This document shows, piece after piece, positions 35,028 to 44,078 of a stretch of DNA of 64,000 bases; the stretch's first letter is position 1; each line of letters begins with the position of its first letter. The translations under genes and the position numbers were made by a program. The stretch comes from Pseudoclavibacter triregionum (GTDB lineage Bacteria; Actinomycetota; Actinomycetes; Actinomycetales; Microbacteriaceae). Where the stretch lies: assembly GCA_910822395.1 (NCBI GenBank), contig OU365335.1, forward strand, positions 2,108,001-2,172,000, in the 5' to 3' direction. The notes below the pieces were generated by a model. The model worked only from the letters and a program-made list of their open reading frames with translations. It did no database searches and had not been told where the DNA came from.

Positions 35028-36488
35028 TCAGGTGCCGCAGAAGGTGACGACGGGCGGCGCATCCGCAGGCGGCGGCGCCGCGAGGTCCTCGTCGCCGGCG
35101 CGCACCTCGTAGGGCGACGAGACCGCGGCGAGGAGCCGCTCGAAGGGCCCCAGGTCGCCCTCGACGGCCGCCTCGAGGGCCGCTTCGACTCGATCGTTGC
35201 GCGGGATGATCGCGGGATTCGCCGCGAGCATCGCGGGGCGCGCCGCGTCCCGACCCTCGGACAGGGCCGCCTCCCAGCGCGAGATCCAGGCCCGGAGGCG
35301 CCCGACGCCCTCGCCCGTCGAATCGACAGCGCGGCTGTCGAGCAGCTCCCCCTCGCGACCCTCGGCGAGCGCCCGGAGCCACGCCGTCCAGTCCATCCGC
35401 GTCGCCGCCATCGCCCCGAGCAGCTCGAGCTGGAGCTCGTCGTCGGGCACCGCCAGCCCGAGCTTCCGGGCGAGCCCAGTCGAGAACGACGCCGTGTACG
35501 CGGGCTCGAACGCCCGCACCGCCGCGAGCGCCGGCTCCGCGGCATCCCGCGGGTCGGCCGCCATGAGCGGCAGCAGCGACTCCGCGAAGCGCGCGAGGTT
35601 CCACATCGCCGCCGCGGGCTGGTTGCCGAAGCGGTAGCGGCCGCCGGTGTCGATCGAGGAGAACACGGCGTCCGGGTCATAGGCGTCGAGGAAGGCGCAG
35701 GGCCCGAAGTCGATCGACTCCCCCGAGATCGCCATGTTGTCGGTGTTCATGACGCCGTGCACGAAGCCCGCGAGCATCCACTGCGCGACGAGCTCGGCCT
35801 GCGCGGCGACGACGTGCTCGAGCAGCGCGAGCGCGGGCACCTCCGCCGACGCCGCCTCGGGCGCGTGCCGGCGGACGGCGTACGCCGCGAGCTCGGCGAG
35901 CGGCCCCTGCTCCCCCATCGACGCCGCGTACTGGAACGTGCCGACGCGGAGATGGCTCGAGGCGACGCGGCAGAGGATCGCGCCCGGCTGCGGCCCGCCC
36001 TCGCGCCAGACGTCCTCGCCGGTGCGGACGACGGCGAGCGCCCGCGTCGTCGGGATGCCCTGCGCGTGGAGCGCGGCGCCGACGAGCAGCTCCCGGAGCA
36101 TCGGCCCGAGGGCGGCGAGCCCGTCGCCGCCGCGCGAGAAGGGGGTGCGGCCGGATCCCTTGAGGTGGAGGTCGACGATCCGCCCGTCCGGGGCGCGCAG
36201 CTCGCCGAGCAGGAGCGCCCGCCCGTCGCCGAGCCGAGGAGAGTAGACGCCGAACTGGTGGCCGGCGTACGCCTCGGCGATCGTCGGCACGTCCTCCGGC
36301 ACCTGCCCGGCGAGGAAGCGCACGCCCTCCTCGGAGCGCAGCCAGCCGACGTCGAGCCCGAGCTCGGCGGAGAGCCCCTCGTCGATGGCGACGAGCTCGG
36401 GGCTCGCGACGGACCGCGCCTGCCACGGGATCGAGAGGCCGGGGACGGCGGCGGCGTACTCCTGCGCGAGGTGCGGGCGGCCGCTCAT
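35028..36488 (-). CDS. selO: Protein adenylyltransferase SelO (YdiU/UPF0061)
   Basis: 486 residues. Pseudokinase-fold enzyme that transfers AMP from ATP to Ser/Thr/Tyr of target proteins, linked to redox stress. Typical blocks: AYAGHQFGVYSPRLGDGRALLLGE, DLHLKGSGRTPFSRGGDGLAAL (ATP loop), RVASSHLRVGTFQY, GVMNTDNMAISGESIDFGPCAFLD (catalytic Asn/Asp metal site), and the penultimate Cys in the C-terminal TFCGT, the site of selenocysteine in animals. Last gene of a CYP152-DUF1810-selO run: starts at 36488, overlapping DUF1810 by 4 bp. Confidence 0.95.
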   Translation of the reverse strand: MSGRPHLAQEYAAAVPGLSIPWQARSVASPELVAIDEGLSAELGLDVGWLRSEEGVRFLAGQVPEDVPTIAEAYAGHQFGVYSPRLGDGRALLLGELRAPDGRIVDLHLKGSGRTPFSRGGDGLAALGPMLRELLVGAALHAQGIPTTRALAVVRTGEDVWREGGPQPGAILCRVASSHLRVGTFQYAASMGEQGPLAELAAYAVRRHAPEAASAEVPALALLEHVVAAQAELVAQWMLAGFVHGVMNTDNMAISGESIDFGPCAFLDAYDPDAVFSSIDTGGRYRFGNQPAAAMWNLARFAESLLPLMAADPRDAAEPALAAVRAFEPAYTASFSTGLARKLGLAVPDDELQLELLGAMAATRMDWTAWLRALAEGREGELLDSRAVDSTGEGVGRLRAWISRWEAALSEGRDAARPAMLAANPAIIPRNDRVEAALEAAVEGDLGPFERLLAAVSSPYEVRAGDEDLAAPPPADAPPVVTFCGT

Positions 36489-36928
36489 GGGACACCGAGC
36501 ATCCGCAGCGTCGCGCCGTCGACCTCGCCGTCGAAGGATCGGTCGAGGACGGCCTGGAAGAGCGCCTTCCCCTCCCCCTCCGCGGCCTCGCGGAAGAGGG
36601 TCATCGAGGAGCGCAGCTTCATGGCGTCGACGTCGCCGAACATCGCGACGGGGTCGGCGGAGCCGGCGGTCTCGACGATGCCGGCGAGCTCGCGCAGCCG
36701 CGGCCCGAGCACGGGGTGCGCGAGGTAGGCCCGCGCCTCGTCGAGCGAGGCGATGCCGTAGCGCTCGGCCGTGGCGCTGCGCCCGAGCTCCCGCAGCTGC
36801 GGGAGCTCGAACCAGATCCAGTGCCCCTGCTTGCGGCCCTCGCGCAGCTCGGCGGCGGCCCGCTCGTGGACGCCGTGCGCCTGCGCCTCGACGAAGCGCT
36901 CGAGCTCGAAGCGATCCTCGGCCGTCAT
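36485..36928 (-). CDS. DUF1810 family protein
   Basis: 147 residues. Matches DUF1810 (YccJ/calpastatin-like) closely: RFVEAQAHGVHERAAAELREGRKQGHWIWFELPQLRELG (in part), ARAYLAHPVLGPRLRELAG, VFGDVDAMKLRSSMTLF-type block (MFGDVDAMKLRSSMTLFREA). Function unknown; structurally alpha-helical. SD AGGAGG; 8 bp after the CYP152 stop and overlapping selO by 4 bp. Confidence 0.92.
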   Translation of the reverse strand: MTAEDRFELERFVEAQAHGVHERAAAELREGRKQGHWIWFELPQLRELGRSATAERYGIASLDEARAYLAHPVLGPRLRELAGIVETAGSADPVAMFGDVDAMKLRSSMTLFREAAEGEGKALFQAVLDRSFDGEVDGATLRMLGVP

Positions 36929-36936
36929 GGGCCCTC

Positions 36937-38253
36937 CTAGTGCGCCACCGGGCAGCGGCCCTGCGCCGCGGCCGCGACGCCGCCCGCGACGGCGCGGACG
37001 CGCCCGCCCGAGGCCGGCTTCGTCGGGAAGCGGCGGCGGTTCACCTGGAGGCCCTCGTCGAGGATCGTCACGCGCGGGTCGCTCAGCGCGGCGACGGCGC
37101 CCGAGAGGCCCGCGATCGCGATCTTCTCGCCCGGGCAGCGGTGGCCCGTGGGCACCTCGCCGCCGCCCTGCGGGATGAACGCGCGGAGGGCCTCGTAGTC
37201 CTCGTGGCCGAGGAAGCGCTCGGGGGCGAACTCGTCCGGGCGCTCCCACGCCTTCGGGTCGCGCATCGTGTTCTGGATGTCGATGTAGACGTGCGTGCCG
37301 GCCGGGATCGCCTCGCCGCCCAGCTCCGTGTCGGCCTTCGCGATCGAGGGCAGCATCGGCACGAAGGGCGCCGTGCGGCGGATCTCCTGCGCGAAGGCGA
37401 CGGCGAGCGGGCCGCCGGTCAGGGCGCCGCGCTCGGCCGTCTCGGCCGCGATGCGCTCGCGCCACTCGGGGCGGTCGTGGAGCTCCTTCGCCGCGAAGGC
37501 GACGAAGCGGGCGACGGCGATCGTCGGGCGGAGGACGTTCTGCAGCTCGATGCCCGCGAGCTTCGCGGGGAGGAGCTCGCCGTCGAGGCCGCGGTGCCAC
37601 GCCCAGGCGTGGAGCGCCGTGCCCTCCTCGGCCGGCAGGGTGCCGCCGCGGACGGCCTCGATGAGCTCGGCCGCGTGGCGGTCGGAGCGGATGCGGCCGA
37701 GCATCGACTGCGCGTACTCGGGCGAGTACGGCACGCCGAAGCCGTCGACGATCTGCGCCAGCGTGGCGGCCCAGCGGGTCTTCGCCTCGCGCGTGCCGGG
37801 CAGGCCTGCCCAGCGCATGATCGCGCGGCCGAGGGCGCCGGTGGCGGCGTCGTAGGCCGAGCGCGTGCCGCCCGCGGCCCACTCCTCGAGCTCGTCGTGC
37901 CACTCGCGCTCGAGGTGCGGGCGCAGGCGCTCGACCTGGGCGTCCTCGTAGGCCGCGTCGACGAAGGTCGCCTTGCGGTGGCGGTGCTCCTCGCCGTCGA
38001 GGCCGTGGACGGAGCCGTGGCCGAAGAGGGGCTCGCCGATGATCCCGGGCATCGCGCCCTGGCGCTGCACGCGCGACTCGTCGTAGAAGAGCTCGACGCC
38101 CTCCTCGCCGCGGACGAGCATGGAGTCGTGGCCGAGGATGCGCATGGGGACGGCGCGGGCGAGGGGGCCGGAGGCGCGCTTCCAGACGTCCCGCCCGAAG
38201 TCGTAGCCCTTCGCGATGAAGGCGAGGGTGTCGTCGATCGGGCGCGTGCTCAT
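36937..38253 (-). CDS. Cytochrome P450, CYP152 family (fatty-acid peroxygenase)
   Basis: 438 residues. CYP152 enzymes use H2O2, without redox partners, for alpha/beta-hydroxylation or decarboxylation of fatty acids. Evidence: heme-thiolate motif with Cys373 in TGHRCPGEKIAIAG, the I-helix NVLRPTIAVARFVAFAAKEL containing Arg242-Pro243 in place of the acid-alcohol pair (the residue that binds the substrate carboxylate in this family), and the N-terminal YDFGRDVWKR and HGLDGEEHRHRK regions. First gene of the operon; SD AAGGA before the ATG. Confidence 0.92.
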   Translation of the reverse strand: MSTRPIDDTLAFIAKGYDFGRDVWKRASGPLARAVPMRILGHDSMLVRGEEGVELFYDESRVQRQGAMPGIIGEPLFGHGSVHGLDGEEHRHRKATFVDAAYEDAQVERLRPHLEREWHDELEEWAAGGTRSAYDAATGALGRAIMRWAGLPGTREAKTRWAATLAQIVDGFGVPYSPEYAQSMLGRIRSDRHAAELIEAVRGGTLPAEEGTALHAWAWHRGLDGELLPAKLAGIELQNVLRPTIAVARFVAFAAKELHDRPEWRERIAAETAERGALTGGPLAVAFAQEIRRTAPFVPMLPSIAKADTELGGEAIPAGTHVYIDIQNTMRDPKAWERPDEFAPERFLGHEDYEALRAFIPQGGGEVPTGHRCPGEKIAIAGLSGAVAALSDPRVTILDEGLQVNRRRFPTKPASGGRVRAVAGGVAAAAQGRCPVAH

Positions 38254-38440
38254 GGTCGGTCCTTCCGGAGGGGCCGCGCGGCGGGGCGTCGGCGGCTCGT
38301 CGATCCCGACGCTAGCCCCGCAATCCTGGCGTTCCCCGCCCGCGGGCTGGACGGCGTCCAGCCTCGGGGCGGCGGCGTCCGATAGGCGCCGCGGCCCGTG
38401 GCGCCCAGGCGGACGCGCGGGGGCCGGATACCCTGGAGCG

Positions 38441-38497
38441 GTGATCATCGCGCCCACCGCCATCAGCTCCCCCGTCGCCCGCGAGGCCCTCCGATGA
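38441..38497 (+). CDS. 18-residue leader ORF upstream of the DUF808 gene
   Basis: GTG at 38441, 6 nt behind TACCCT (38429-38434), opens an 18-codon frame (MIIAPTAISSPVAREALR) whose TGA stop overlaps the ATG of the DUF808 gene (ATGA at 38494-38497). The DUF808 gene has no convincing SD of its own, so the leaderless mini-ORF may deliver ribosomes by translational coupling. Whether the peptide itself matters is unknown. Confidence 0.5.
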   Translation: MIIAPTAISSPVAREALR

Positions 38498-39597
38498 GCG
38501 TCGGACTCGCCGCCCTCCTCGACGACATCGCCGCGATCGCGAAGGCCGCGGCGGCCTCCGTCGACGACGTCGCGGCCGCCGCCGGCAAGGCGAGCCTCAA
38601 GGCCTCGGGCATCGTCGTCGACGACACCGCGGTGACCCCGCGCTATGTGACCGGCCTCACGCCGGACCGCGAGCTGCCGATCATCTGGAAGATCACGAAG
38701 GGCTCGCTGCGCAACAAGCTCCTCATCATCCTCCCGGTCATCATGGTGCTGAGCCAGTTCGCGCCGTGGCTGCTCACGCCGATCCTCATGCTCGGCGGCG
38801 CCTACCTCTCCTTCGAGGGCGCCCACAAGATCTGGGGCGCGATCACCGGCCACGGCGCGCACGACGACGACCACGCGGCCGCGGAGGTCGGGCCCGACGC
38901 CGAGAAGCGCCTCGTCGACGGCGCCGTCCGCACCGACCTCATCCTCTCCGCCGAGATCATGGTCATCTCGCTCTACGAGGTCGCGCAGGAGACCTTCTGG
39001 ATGCGCCTGGCGGTCCTCATCGTCGTCGCGCTCGCCATCACGGTGCTCGTCTACGGCTTCGTCGGCCTCCTCGTGAAGATCGACGACATCGGCCTCGGCA
39101 TGACGAAGCGCCGCCCGAGCTCGAAGCTCGGCCCCCTGCTCGTGAAGGCCATGCCGAAGGTCCTCTCGGTCATCTCGATCGTCGGCATCGCGGCCATGCT
39201 CTGGGTCGGCGGCCACATCCTCCTCGACGGCGCCGACAAGCTCGGCTGGCACGAGCCCATGGCCTTCGAGCACCACGCCGAGGAATGGGTCGCCTCCGTC
39301 GTGCCCGCCGCGGCCGCGCCCGTGCTCTCCTGGCTCACGGCGACGATCCTCAGCGCGATCGCCGGATTCCTCGTCGGCTCGCTCATCGTCGGCGTCGTCG
39401 CGCTCATCCCCGCGCGCCGCGGCCGCCACGAGCGCCCGGATGACGAGGGCTCGGCCGCCTTCGCCGAGACGGCCCCCGCCTCCTCGAGCGAGGCGGCGCT
39501 CGAGGCCGAGCGGGCCGCCGAGGGCGAGGCGCTCGCGGAGGCCGAGACCGCCGCGGGCGACGCCGAGCCGCGCGCGCCGAAGCACCTCAAGGAGTAG
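38494..39597 (+). CDS. DUF808 family membrane protein (YedI-like)
   Basis: 367 residues. DUF808 signature at the start (GLAALLDDIAAIAKAAAASVDDVAAAAGKA) and PRYVTGLTPDRELPIIWKI, then at least five hydrophobic helices (LLIILPVIMVLSQFAPWLL, LAVLIVVALAITVLVYGFV, VLSVISIVGIAAMLWVGGHILL, LSWLTATILSAIAGFLVGSLI). Acidic Ala/Glu C-terminal tail. Function unknown. Possibly coupled to the upstream 18-codon ORF. Confidence 0.9.
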   Translation: MSVGLAALLDDIAAIAKAAAASVDDVAAAAGKASLKASGIVVDDTAVTPRYVTGLTPDRELPIIWKITKGSLRNKLLIILPVIMVLSQFAPWLLTPILMLGGAYLSFEGAHKIWGAITGHGAHDDDHAAAEVGPDAEKRLVDGAVRTDLILSAEIMVISLYEVAQETFWMRLAVLIVVALAITVLVYGFVGLLVKIDDIGLGMTKRRPSSKLGPLLVKAMPKVLSVISIVGIAAMLWVGGHILLDGADKLGWHEPMAFEHHAEEWVASVVPAAAAPVLSWLTATILSAIAGFLVGSLIVGVVALIPARRGRHERPDDEGSAAFAETAPASSSEAALEAERAAEGEALAEAETAAGDAEPRAPKHLKE

Positions 39598-39651
39598 CCG
39601 GGCTCGACGCCGGGCCGCCCTCCGTAGGCAGGCTCGGCCGCTCGCGCTCGC

Positions 39652-40530
39652 CTAGCGCTCGATCGCCGGCGACTCCGGATCGCGCGCCCACTCCACGACC
39701 TCGCGGCCGTGGGTCCAGAGCAGCGCGCCGCCCGCGCCCGCGACGAGCCGGCGGCGGGCGCCCGGGATGCGGGCCGAGAGGTGCTCCGCCTGGTCGGGCG
39801 AGTGCGCGGCGTCGAGGTCGCCGATCCAGATCTCGACGGGCAGCGCGAGCCGCTCGAGCGGAAGCCCCCAGCGGTCCATCGCGAGGATCGTGTCGCGGGC
39901 GTAGCCGGCGCCGTCGTACGCGAAGCCCTCGTCGAGGGCGATGCCGTACTGCTCCTCGAAGCGGGGATCGCAGTAGACGACGCGATCGTGGTCCTCCGCG
40001 CCGTCGATGACCATCTGTCGCATGCCGTCCGGCCCGATGCCCGCGAGGAAGGCGCTCGCCGACTCGGGGGAGGCGACGACCGCGGCGACGAGGTCGCGCA
40101 GCGGCGGCGGCAGGAGGCGGTGGATGCGCGGCGAGGCCACCTCGTCGGCGGGCGAGACGAGGAGCAGCCGCGAGATCGGGCCAGCGAGGGCGAGCGCGAG
40201 CGCGAAGACGGATCCCTGCGAGTTCGCGACCGCGGGCGCGCCCACGGCGTCCGCCGCCTCGAGCACGGCCGCGTAGTCGTCGGCCGTCGAGGCGATCGTG
40301 CGCTCGGGGTCGGGATCGGAGCCGCCCATGCCGGGGCGGTCCATGGTGAGGATGCGCACGCCCGCGCGCTCGAGGTGGCGCTCGCCGAAGGCCATGGAGC
40401 GGCCGGTCGCGGCGCCGGCCACGAAGAGGACGGGCGCGCCGTCGCGCGGGCCGACGCTCCCCCAGGCCAGGCGGCGCCCGCCGGGGCGCTCGATCGTGGC
40501 GGTCTCGAGGTGGCCGATCGCGGTCTCCAT
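39652..40530 (-). CDS. Alpha/beta hydrolase
   Basis: 292 residues. Canonical fold: VLFVAGAATGRSM (oxyanion region, HG replaced by AG), LTMDRPGMGGSDPDP, nucleophile in AVANSQGSVFALAL (N-S-Q-G-S, so the GxSxG first Gly is Asn), acid in WIGDLDAAHSP, and His in LLWTHGREVVEWA. Substrate unknown. Divergent from the Hsp70-like gene with 87 bp between. Confidence 0.85.
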   Translation of the reverse strand: METAIGHLETATIERPGGRRLAWGSVGPRDGAPVLFVAGAATGRSMAFGERHLERAGVRILTMDRPGMGGSDPDPERTIASTADDYAAVLEAADAVGAPAVANSQGSVFALALALAGPISRLLLVSPADEVASPRIHRLLPPPLRDLVAAVVASPESASAFLAGIGPDGMRQMVIDGAEDHDRVVYCDPRFEEQYGIALDEGFAYDGAGYARDTILAMDRWGLPLERLALPVEIWIGDLDAAHSPDQAEHLSARIPGARRRLVAGAGGALLWTHGREVVEWARDPESPAIER

Positions 40531-40617
40531 GCGGCCAGCATCGCACGGCGAGGCGACGCGCTCCGGACGCCGCCGCGCGACGCGCCCGGTTCACGCGCCG
40601 TTGCTACCTTCCCGGCC

Positions 40618-42135
40618 ATGCGCCTCGGGATCGACTTCGGCACGACGCGGACCGTCGTCGCGGCCGCGGACCGCGGGAACCTCCCCGTCCTCGGCTTCGA
40701 CGACGAGCACGGCGACGTCCACGACCACCTGCCCACCGCCGTCGCCCTCGGCGAGGACGGCCGCCTCCTCGGCGGCTGGGGCGCGGAGGCGGCGGCGCTC
40801 GCGGGGCGTCCCGTCGCGCGCTCCTTCAAGCGGCTCCTCGCCGAGGGCGGGGCCACCGGGGCCGAGCCCGTCGCCTTCGGCGCCGCGTCGCGCCCGCTCC
40901 GCGAGGTGCTCGAGGCTTTCGCCCGCGAGGTCGTCCGCGCCGTCCGGGAGGACTCGACCCTCGCCGAGGACGCCGCGGGCGCGGAGCTGCTCGCCGTCGT
41001 CGGCGTCCCGGCCCACGCCCACTCCGCCCAGCGCCTCCTCACGCTCGACGCCTTCCGCGCCGCCGGCGTCGAGGTGCTCGCGCTCGTGAACGAGCCGAGC
41101 GCCGCGGCCTTCGAGTACACGCACCGCCACGCGCGCTCGCTCTCCTCGCGGCGCACGGGCGTCGTCGTCTACGACCTCGGCGGCGGCACCTTCGACGCCT
41201 CGCTCGTGCGGGTGGACGGCGTCGACCACGAGATCCTCCTGACGACCGGGCTCAACCGGCTGGGCGGCGACGACTTCGACGTCGAGCTCGCCATGCTCGC
41301 CGCCGCGCGCGCCGGCACCTCGCTCGACGCGCTCGAGGCCGGCGATCGCGCGCGGCTCCTCCTCGATGCCCGGATCGCGAAGGAGGGGCTCGTCCCCCAG
41401 TCGCGGCGCATGCTCCTCGACGTCGGCGAGGCCTCCATCGCCGTCCCGGTCGGCGACTTCTTCGACGCCGCCGCCCCGCTCGTCGAGACGACGATCGACG
41501 CCCTCGGCCCGCTGCTCGGGGGCCTCGACGCCGCGGCGCTCGCCGAGTCCGAGATCGCGGGCATCTACCTCGTCGGCGGCGCGAGCGGCCTGCCCCTCGT
41601 GCCGCGACGCCTGCGCGAGCGGTTCGGGCGCCGCGTCCACCGCTCGCCGCACCCGGGCGCCTCGACGGCGATCGGGCTCGCCATCGCGGCCGACCCCGGC
41701 TCCGGGTTCACCCTCCGCGACCGCCTCGGGCGGGGCATCGGCGTCTTCCGCGAGCGCGACGCCGGACGATCCGTCGCCTTCGACCCGCTCGTCGACGCGG
41801 GCGCCCTGCTCGGCGCGGACGGCGAGCTCGAGGTGACCCGCCGCTACCGCGCCGCGCACACGCTCGGCGCCTTCCGCTTCGTCGAGTTCACGCGCCTCGA
41901 CGCCGACGGCGAGCCGCGGGGCGACCTCCTCCCGCTCGCGGAGCTGCTCGTGCCCTTCGACGCGGCGCTCGCGGACGGCCGCGACCTCGCCGACGCCCCG
42001 GTCGATCGGCGCGGCGACGGGCCGCTCGTGGAGGAGCGCATCCGGATCGACGTGAACGGGGTCGCCTCGATCCGCATCGCCGTGCCCGAGCTCGGCGTCG
42101 AGATCGAGCGCGACGCGGCGCTCGCGGGCTCCTAG
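40618..42135 (+). CDS. Hsp70-family ATPase (non-canonical DnaK)
   Basis: 505 residues. Actin-like ATPase domain with phosphate 1 motif MRLGIDFGTTRTVVAAAD, connect regions, phosphate 2 VVVYDLGGGTFDASLV, and adenosine motif GIYLVGGASGLPLVPRRL. The substrate domain is short and diverged (about residues 375-505), lacking the DnaK lid and the EEVD-like end. No grpE or dnaJ nearby, unlike dnaK operons. Probably a specialised Hsp70/YegD-type protein. Leaderless start: TACCTT at 40605-40610, 7 nt before the ATG. Confidence 0.88.
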   Translation: MRLGIDFGTTRTVVAAADRGNLPVLGFDDEHGDVHDHLPTAVALGEDGRLLGGWGAEAAALAGRPVARSFKRLLAEGGATGAEPVAFGAASRPLREVLEAFAREVVRAVREDSTLAEDAAGAELLAVVGVPAHAHSAQRLLTLDAFRAAGVEVLALVNEPSAAAFEYTHRHARSLSSRRTGVVVYDLGGGTFDASLVRVDGVDHEILLTTGLNRLGGDDFDVELAMLAAARAGTSLDALEAGDRARLLLDARIAKEGLVPQSRRMLLDVGEASIAVPVGDFFDAAAPLVETTIDALGPLLGGLDAAALAESEIAGIYLVGGASGLPLVPRRLRERFGRRVHRSPHPGASTAIGLAIAADPGSGFTLRDRLGRGIGVFRERDAGRSVAFDPLVDAGALLGADGELEVTRRYRAAHTLGAFRFVEFTRLDADGEPRGDLLPLAELLVPFDAALADGRDLADAPVDRRGDGPLVEERIRIDVNGVASIRIAVPELGVEIERDAALAGS

Positions 42136-42184
42136 CCGGCGACCGAAGGCGCGAACAGGGCCGCGTCGGCCCGGCCGATCCGCC

Positions 42185-43327
42185 CTACGGGTTCGCCATG
42201 AGGAAGACGTACGCCGCCGCGAGCACGAGGTGGAGCCCCGCCTGCTGGCGCGTCGCGCGCCCTCGCACGACGGTGAGGATGCTCACGACCGCCGTCACCG
42301 CGAGCAGGCCCATGCCCATCGCGTCGAGGCCGAGGTGGAGGGGTCCCGGCACCCAGATCGTCGAGACCGCGATGACGGGGACCGTGAGCCCGATGCTCGC
42401 GATCGCCGAGCCGTAGGCGAGGTTCAGGCTGTGCTGCATGCGGCCGCGGCCGGCGACCTTCGACGCCGCGAGCGTCTCCGGCGCGAGCACGAGGAGGGCG
42501 ATGACGACGCCGACGAACGCCTTCGGGAGGCCCGCCCCCGCGACCGCGGACTCGATCGCGGGCGAGGCGACCTTCGCGAGCCCGACGACCGCGACGAGGG
42601 CGGCGAGCAGGAGGACGAGCGAGACGATCGTCTCGCGCTTCGAGGGCGGATCCGCCGTCTCCGCGCCGCCCTCCGGGAGGAGCTTGCCGTCCTCGCCGAC
42701 GGGGAGGAAGAACGCCCGGTGCTTCACCGTCTGCGTCGTGACGAAGAGCACGTAGAGGACGAGCGACGCGACGGCCGCGAAGATGAGCTGCGGGCCCGTG
42801 AACTGCGGCCCCGGCGCGCTCGTCGTGAGCGTCGGCAGCACCATCGTCACGGTCGCGAGGGCGATGACCGTCGCGAGCGCCGCCACGGCGCCGTCGGCGT
42901 TGAAGCGAACGATCCCGTTGCCCTTGCGGCGCGTCGCGATGAAGAGCGAGAGGCCGACGATGCCGTTCGTCGTGATCATCGCGGCCGCGAAGACGGTGTC
43001 GCGGGCGAGCGTCTCGTTGCCCTCGCCGCCTGCGGCCATGATCGTGAGGATGAGGCCCACCTCGATGACCGTCACGGCGACGGCGAGGATGAGCGAGCCG
43101 AAGGGCTCCCCGACCTTGTGGGCGACGACCTCGGCGTGGTGGACCGAGGCGAGCACGGCGCCCGCGAGGAGGACGACGGCGGCGCCGATCGAGATCGGAT
43201 CGTCGAGCTTGAGCGCGAGCGCGGCGGCGAGCATGCCGAGCGCGGCGATCGGGACGATCGTCGTCCATCGGGTCCAGAGCCTCCAGGGCCGGTCCTTCGT
43301 CGCCGTCGACCCCGAGACCTCTGCCAT
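42185..43327 (-). CDS. Cation (calcium/sodium or potassium):proton antiporter, ChaA/CaxA family
   Basis: 380 residues, about eleven hydrophobic helices in two inverted halves. The alpha-repeat motifs of the CaCA family are visible: HHAEVVAHKVGEPFGSLILAVAVTVIEVGL and APETLAASKVAGRGRMQHSLNLAYGSAIASIGLTVP (quoted in part), each with the G-E-P.. or G.A-S acidic/polar core. Exports calcium, sodium or potassium against protons. The start at 43327 gives a basic N-terminus. A TACACT box lies on the minus strand near 43400. Confidence 0.88.
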   Translation of the reverse strand: MAEVSGSTATKDRPWRLWTRWTTIVPIAALGMLAAALALKLDDPISIGAAVVLLAGAVLASVHHAEVVAHKVGEPFGSLILAVAVTVIEVGLILTIMAAGGEGNETLARDTVFAAAMITTNGIVGLSLFIATRRKGNGIVRFNADGAVAALATVIALATVTMVLPTLTTSAPGPQFTGPQLIFAAVASLVLYVLFVTTQTVKHRAFFLPVGEDGKLLPEGGAETADPPSKRETIVSLVLLLAALVAVVGLAKVASPAIESAVAGAGLPKAFVGVVIALLVLAPETLAASKVAGRGRMQHSLNLAYGSAIASIGLTVPVIAVSTIWVPGPLHLGLDAMGMGLLAVTAVVSILTVVRGRATRQQAGLHLVLAAAYVFLMANP

Positions 43328-43454
43328 CCGCGCTCCGTCCGCTCGTCCTCCGCCTGCCGCCGCGTCGCGCGACGTGGGGTGAAACGCCCCCTGACTCCAG
43401 TGTATCCCGAAGGCACCGCGCCACCTCGGCTCCGCAGGGGTACGCTGGTCGGTT

Positions 43455-44024
43455 GTGCCCGCATCCGCGCGGGCCACGCGCCGGGCACGGCCCGACGGCA
43501 CCCCATCCCGGGAGTTCTGCATGCGTCTCGCCCGCCACCTCGACTGCGACGGCCGCTCCGCCGTCGAGCTCATCGCCCGCTACCCCCACCGCGCCCCCAT
43601 GGTGTGGGAGGCCGCGCTCACGCCGGAGGGCCTCTCGACCTGGTTCCCCGCCAAGGTCGACTACGAGCCGCGCCCGGGCGGCGCGATCGCCTTCTCGGGC
43701 GATCCGCACCAGGCCGACTCGACCGGCGTCGTGACGCAGTACGAGGTCGGCCGCCGGCTCGCGTTCTTCTGGGGCCGCAGCGAGATCACCCTCGTGCTCA
43801 CGCCCGTCGACGGCACGACCGACCTCGTGCTCATCGACCGCCTCGCCGACCCCTCCGAGGCCGTCCGCAACGCGGCCGGATGGCACGAGCGCGTCGCCGG
43901 GCTCGACCGCCGCCACGACGTCGACACGCCGGAGCGCTCGTGGCACGAGCTCTACGGCCAGTACCTCCAGCTCGGCTTCCCCCACGGCGCGCAGGTGCCG
44001 GGCGACGCCGACGCGGGCCGCTAG
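43455..44024 (+). CDS. SRPBCC (AHSA1-like) domain protein
   Basis: 189 residues from GTG 43455, which is 8 nt behind TACGCT (43441-43446); ATG at 43521 (MRLARHLDCDGR) is an alternative that removes a basic leader. AHSA1-type START fold: HRAPMVWEAALTPEGLSTWFP, DYEPRPGGAIAFSGDP, LAFFWGRSEITLVLTPVDGTTDLVLIDRLAD, and a final helix GWHERVAGLDRRHD. Ligand unknown. Upstream of kup on the same strand (54 bp). Confidence 0.8.
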   Translation: MPASARATRRARPDGTPSREFCMRLARHLDCDGRSAVELIARYPHRAPMVWEAALTPEGLSTWFPAKVDYEPRPGGAIAFSGDPHQADSTGVVTQYEVGRRLAFFWGRSEITLVLTPVDGTTDLVLIDRLADPSEAVRNAAGWHERVAGLDRRHDVDTPERSWHELYGQYLQLGFPHGAQVPGDADAGR

Positions 44025-44078
44025 CCGCCGGCCGCCCCTCCCCCTCCCGCGGACCCCCGGAACCAGAGGACGACCACC

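Noticed and set aside
40618-42135. Housekeeping DnaK
   Set aside because: Too short, substrate domain diverged, no grpE/dnaJ/hspR beside it.
44025-44078. A c-di-AMP (ydaO) riboswitch in front of kup
   Set aside because: Only 54 bp separate kup from the upstream gene, too little for that riboswitch, and its conserved parts are not visible.
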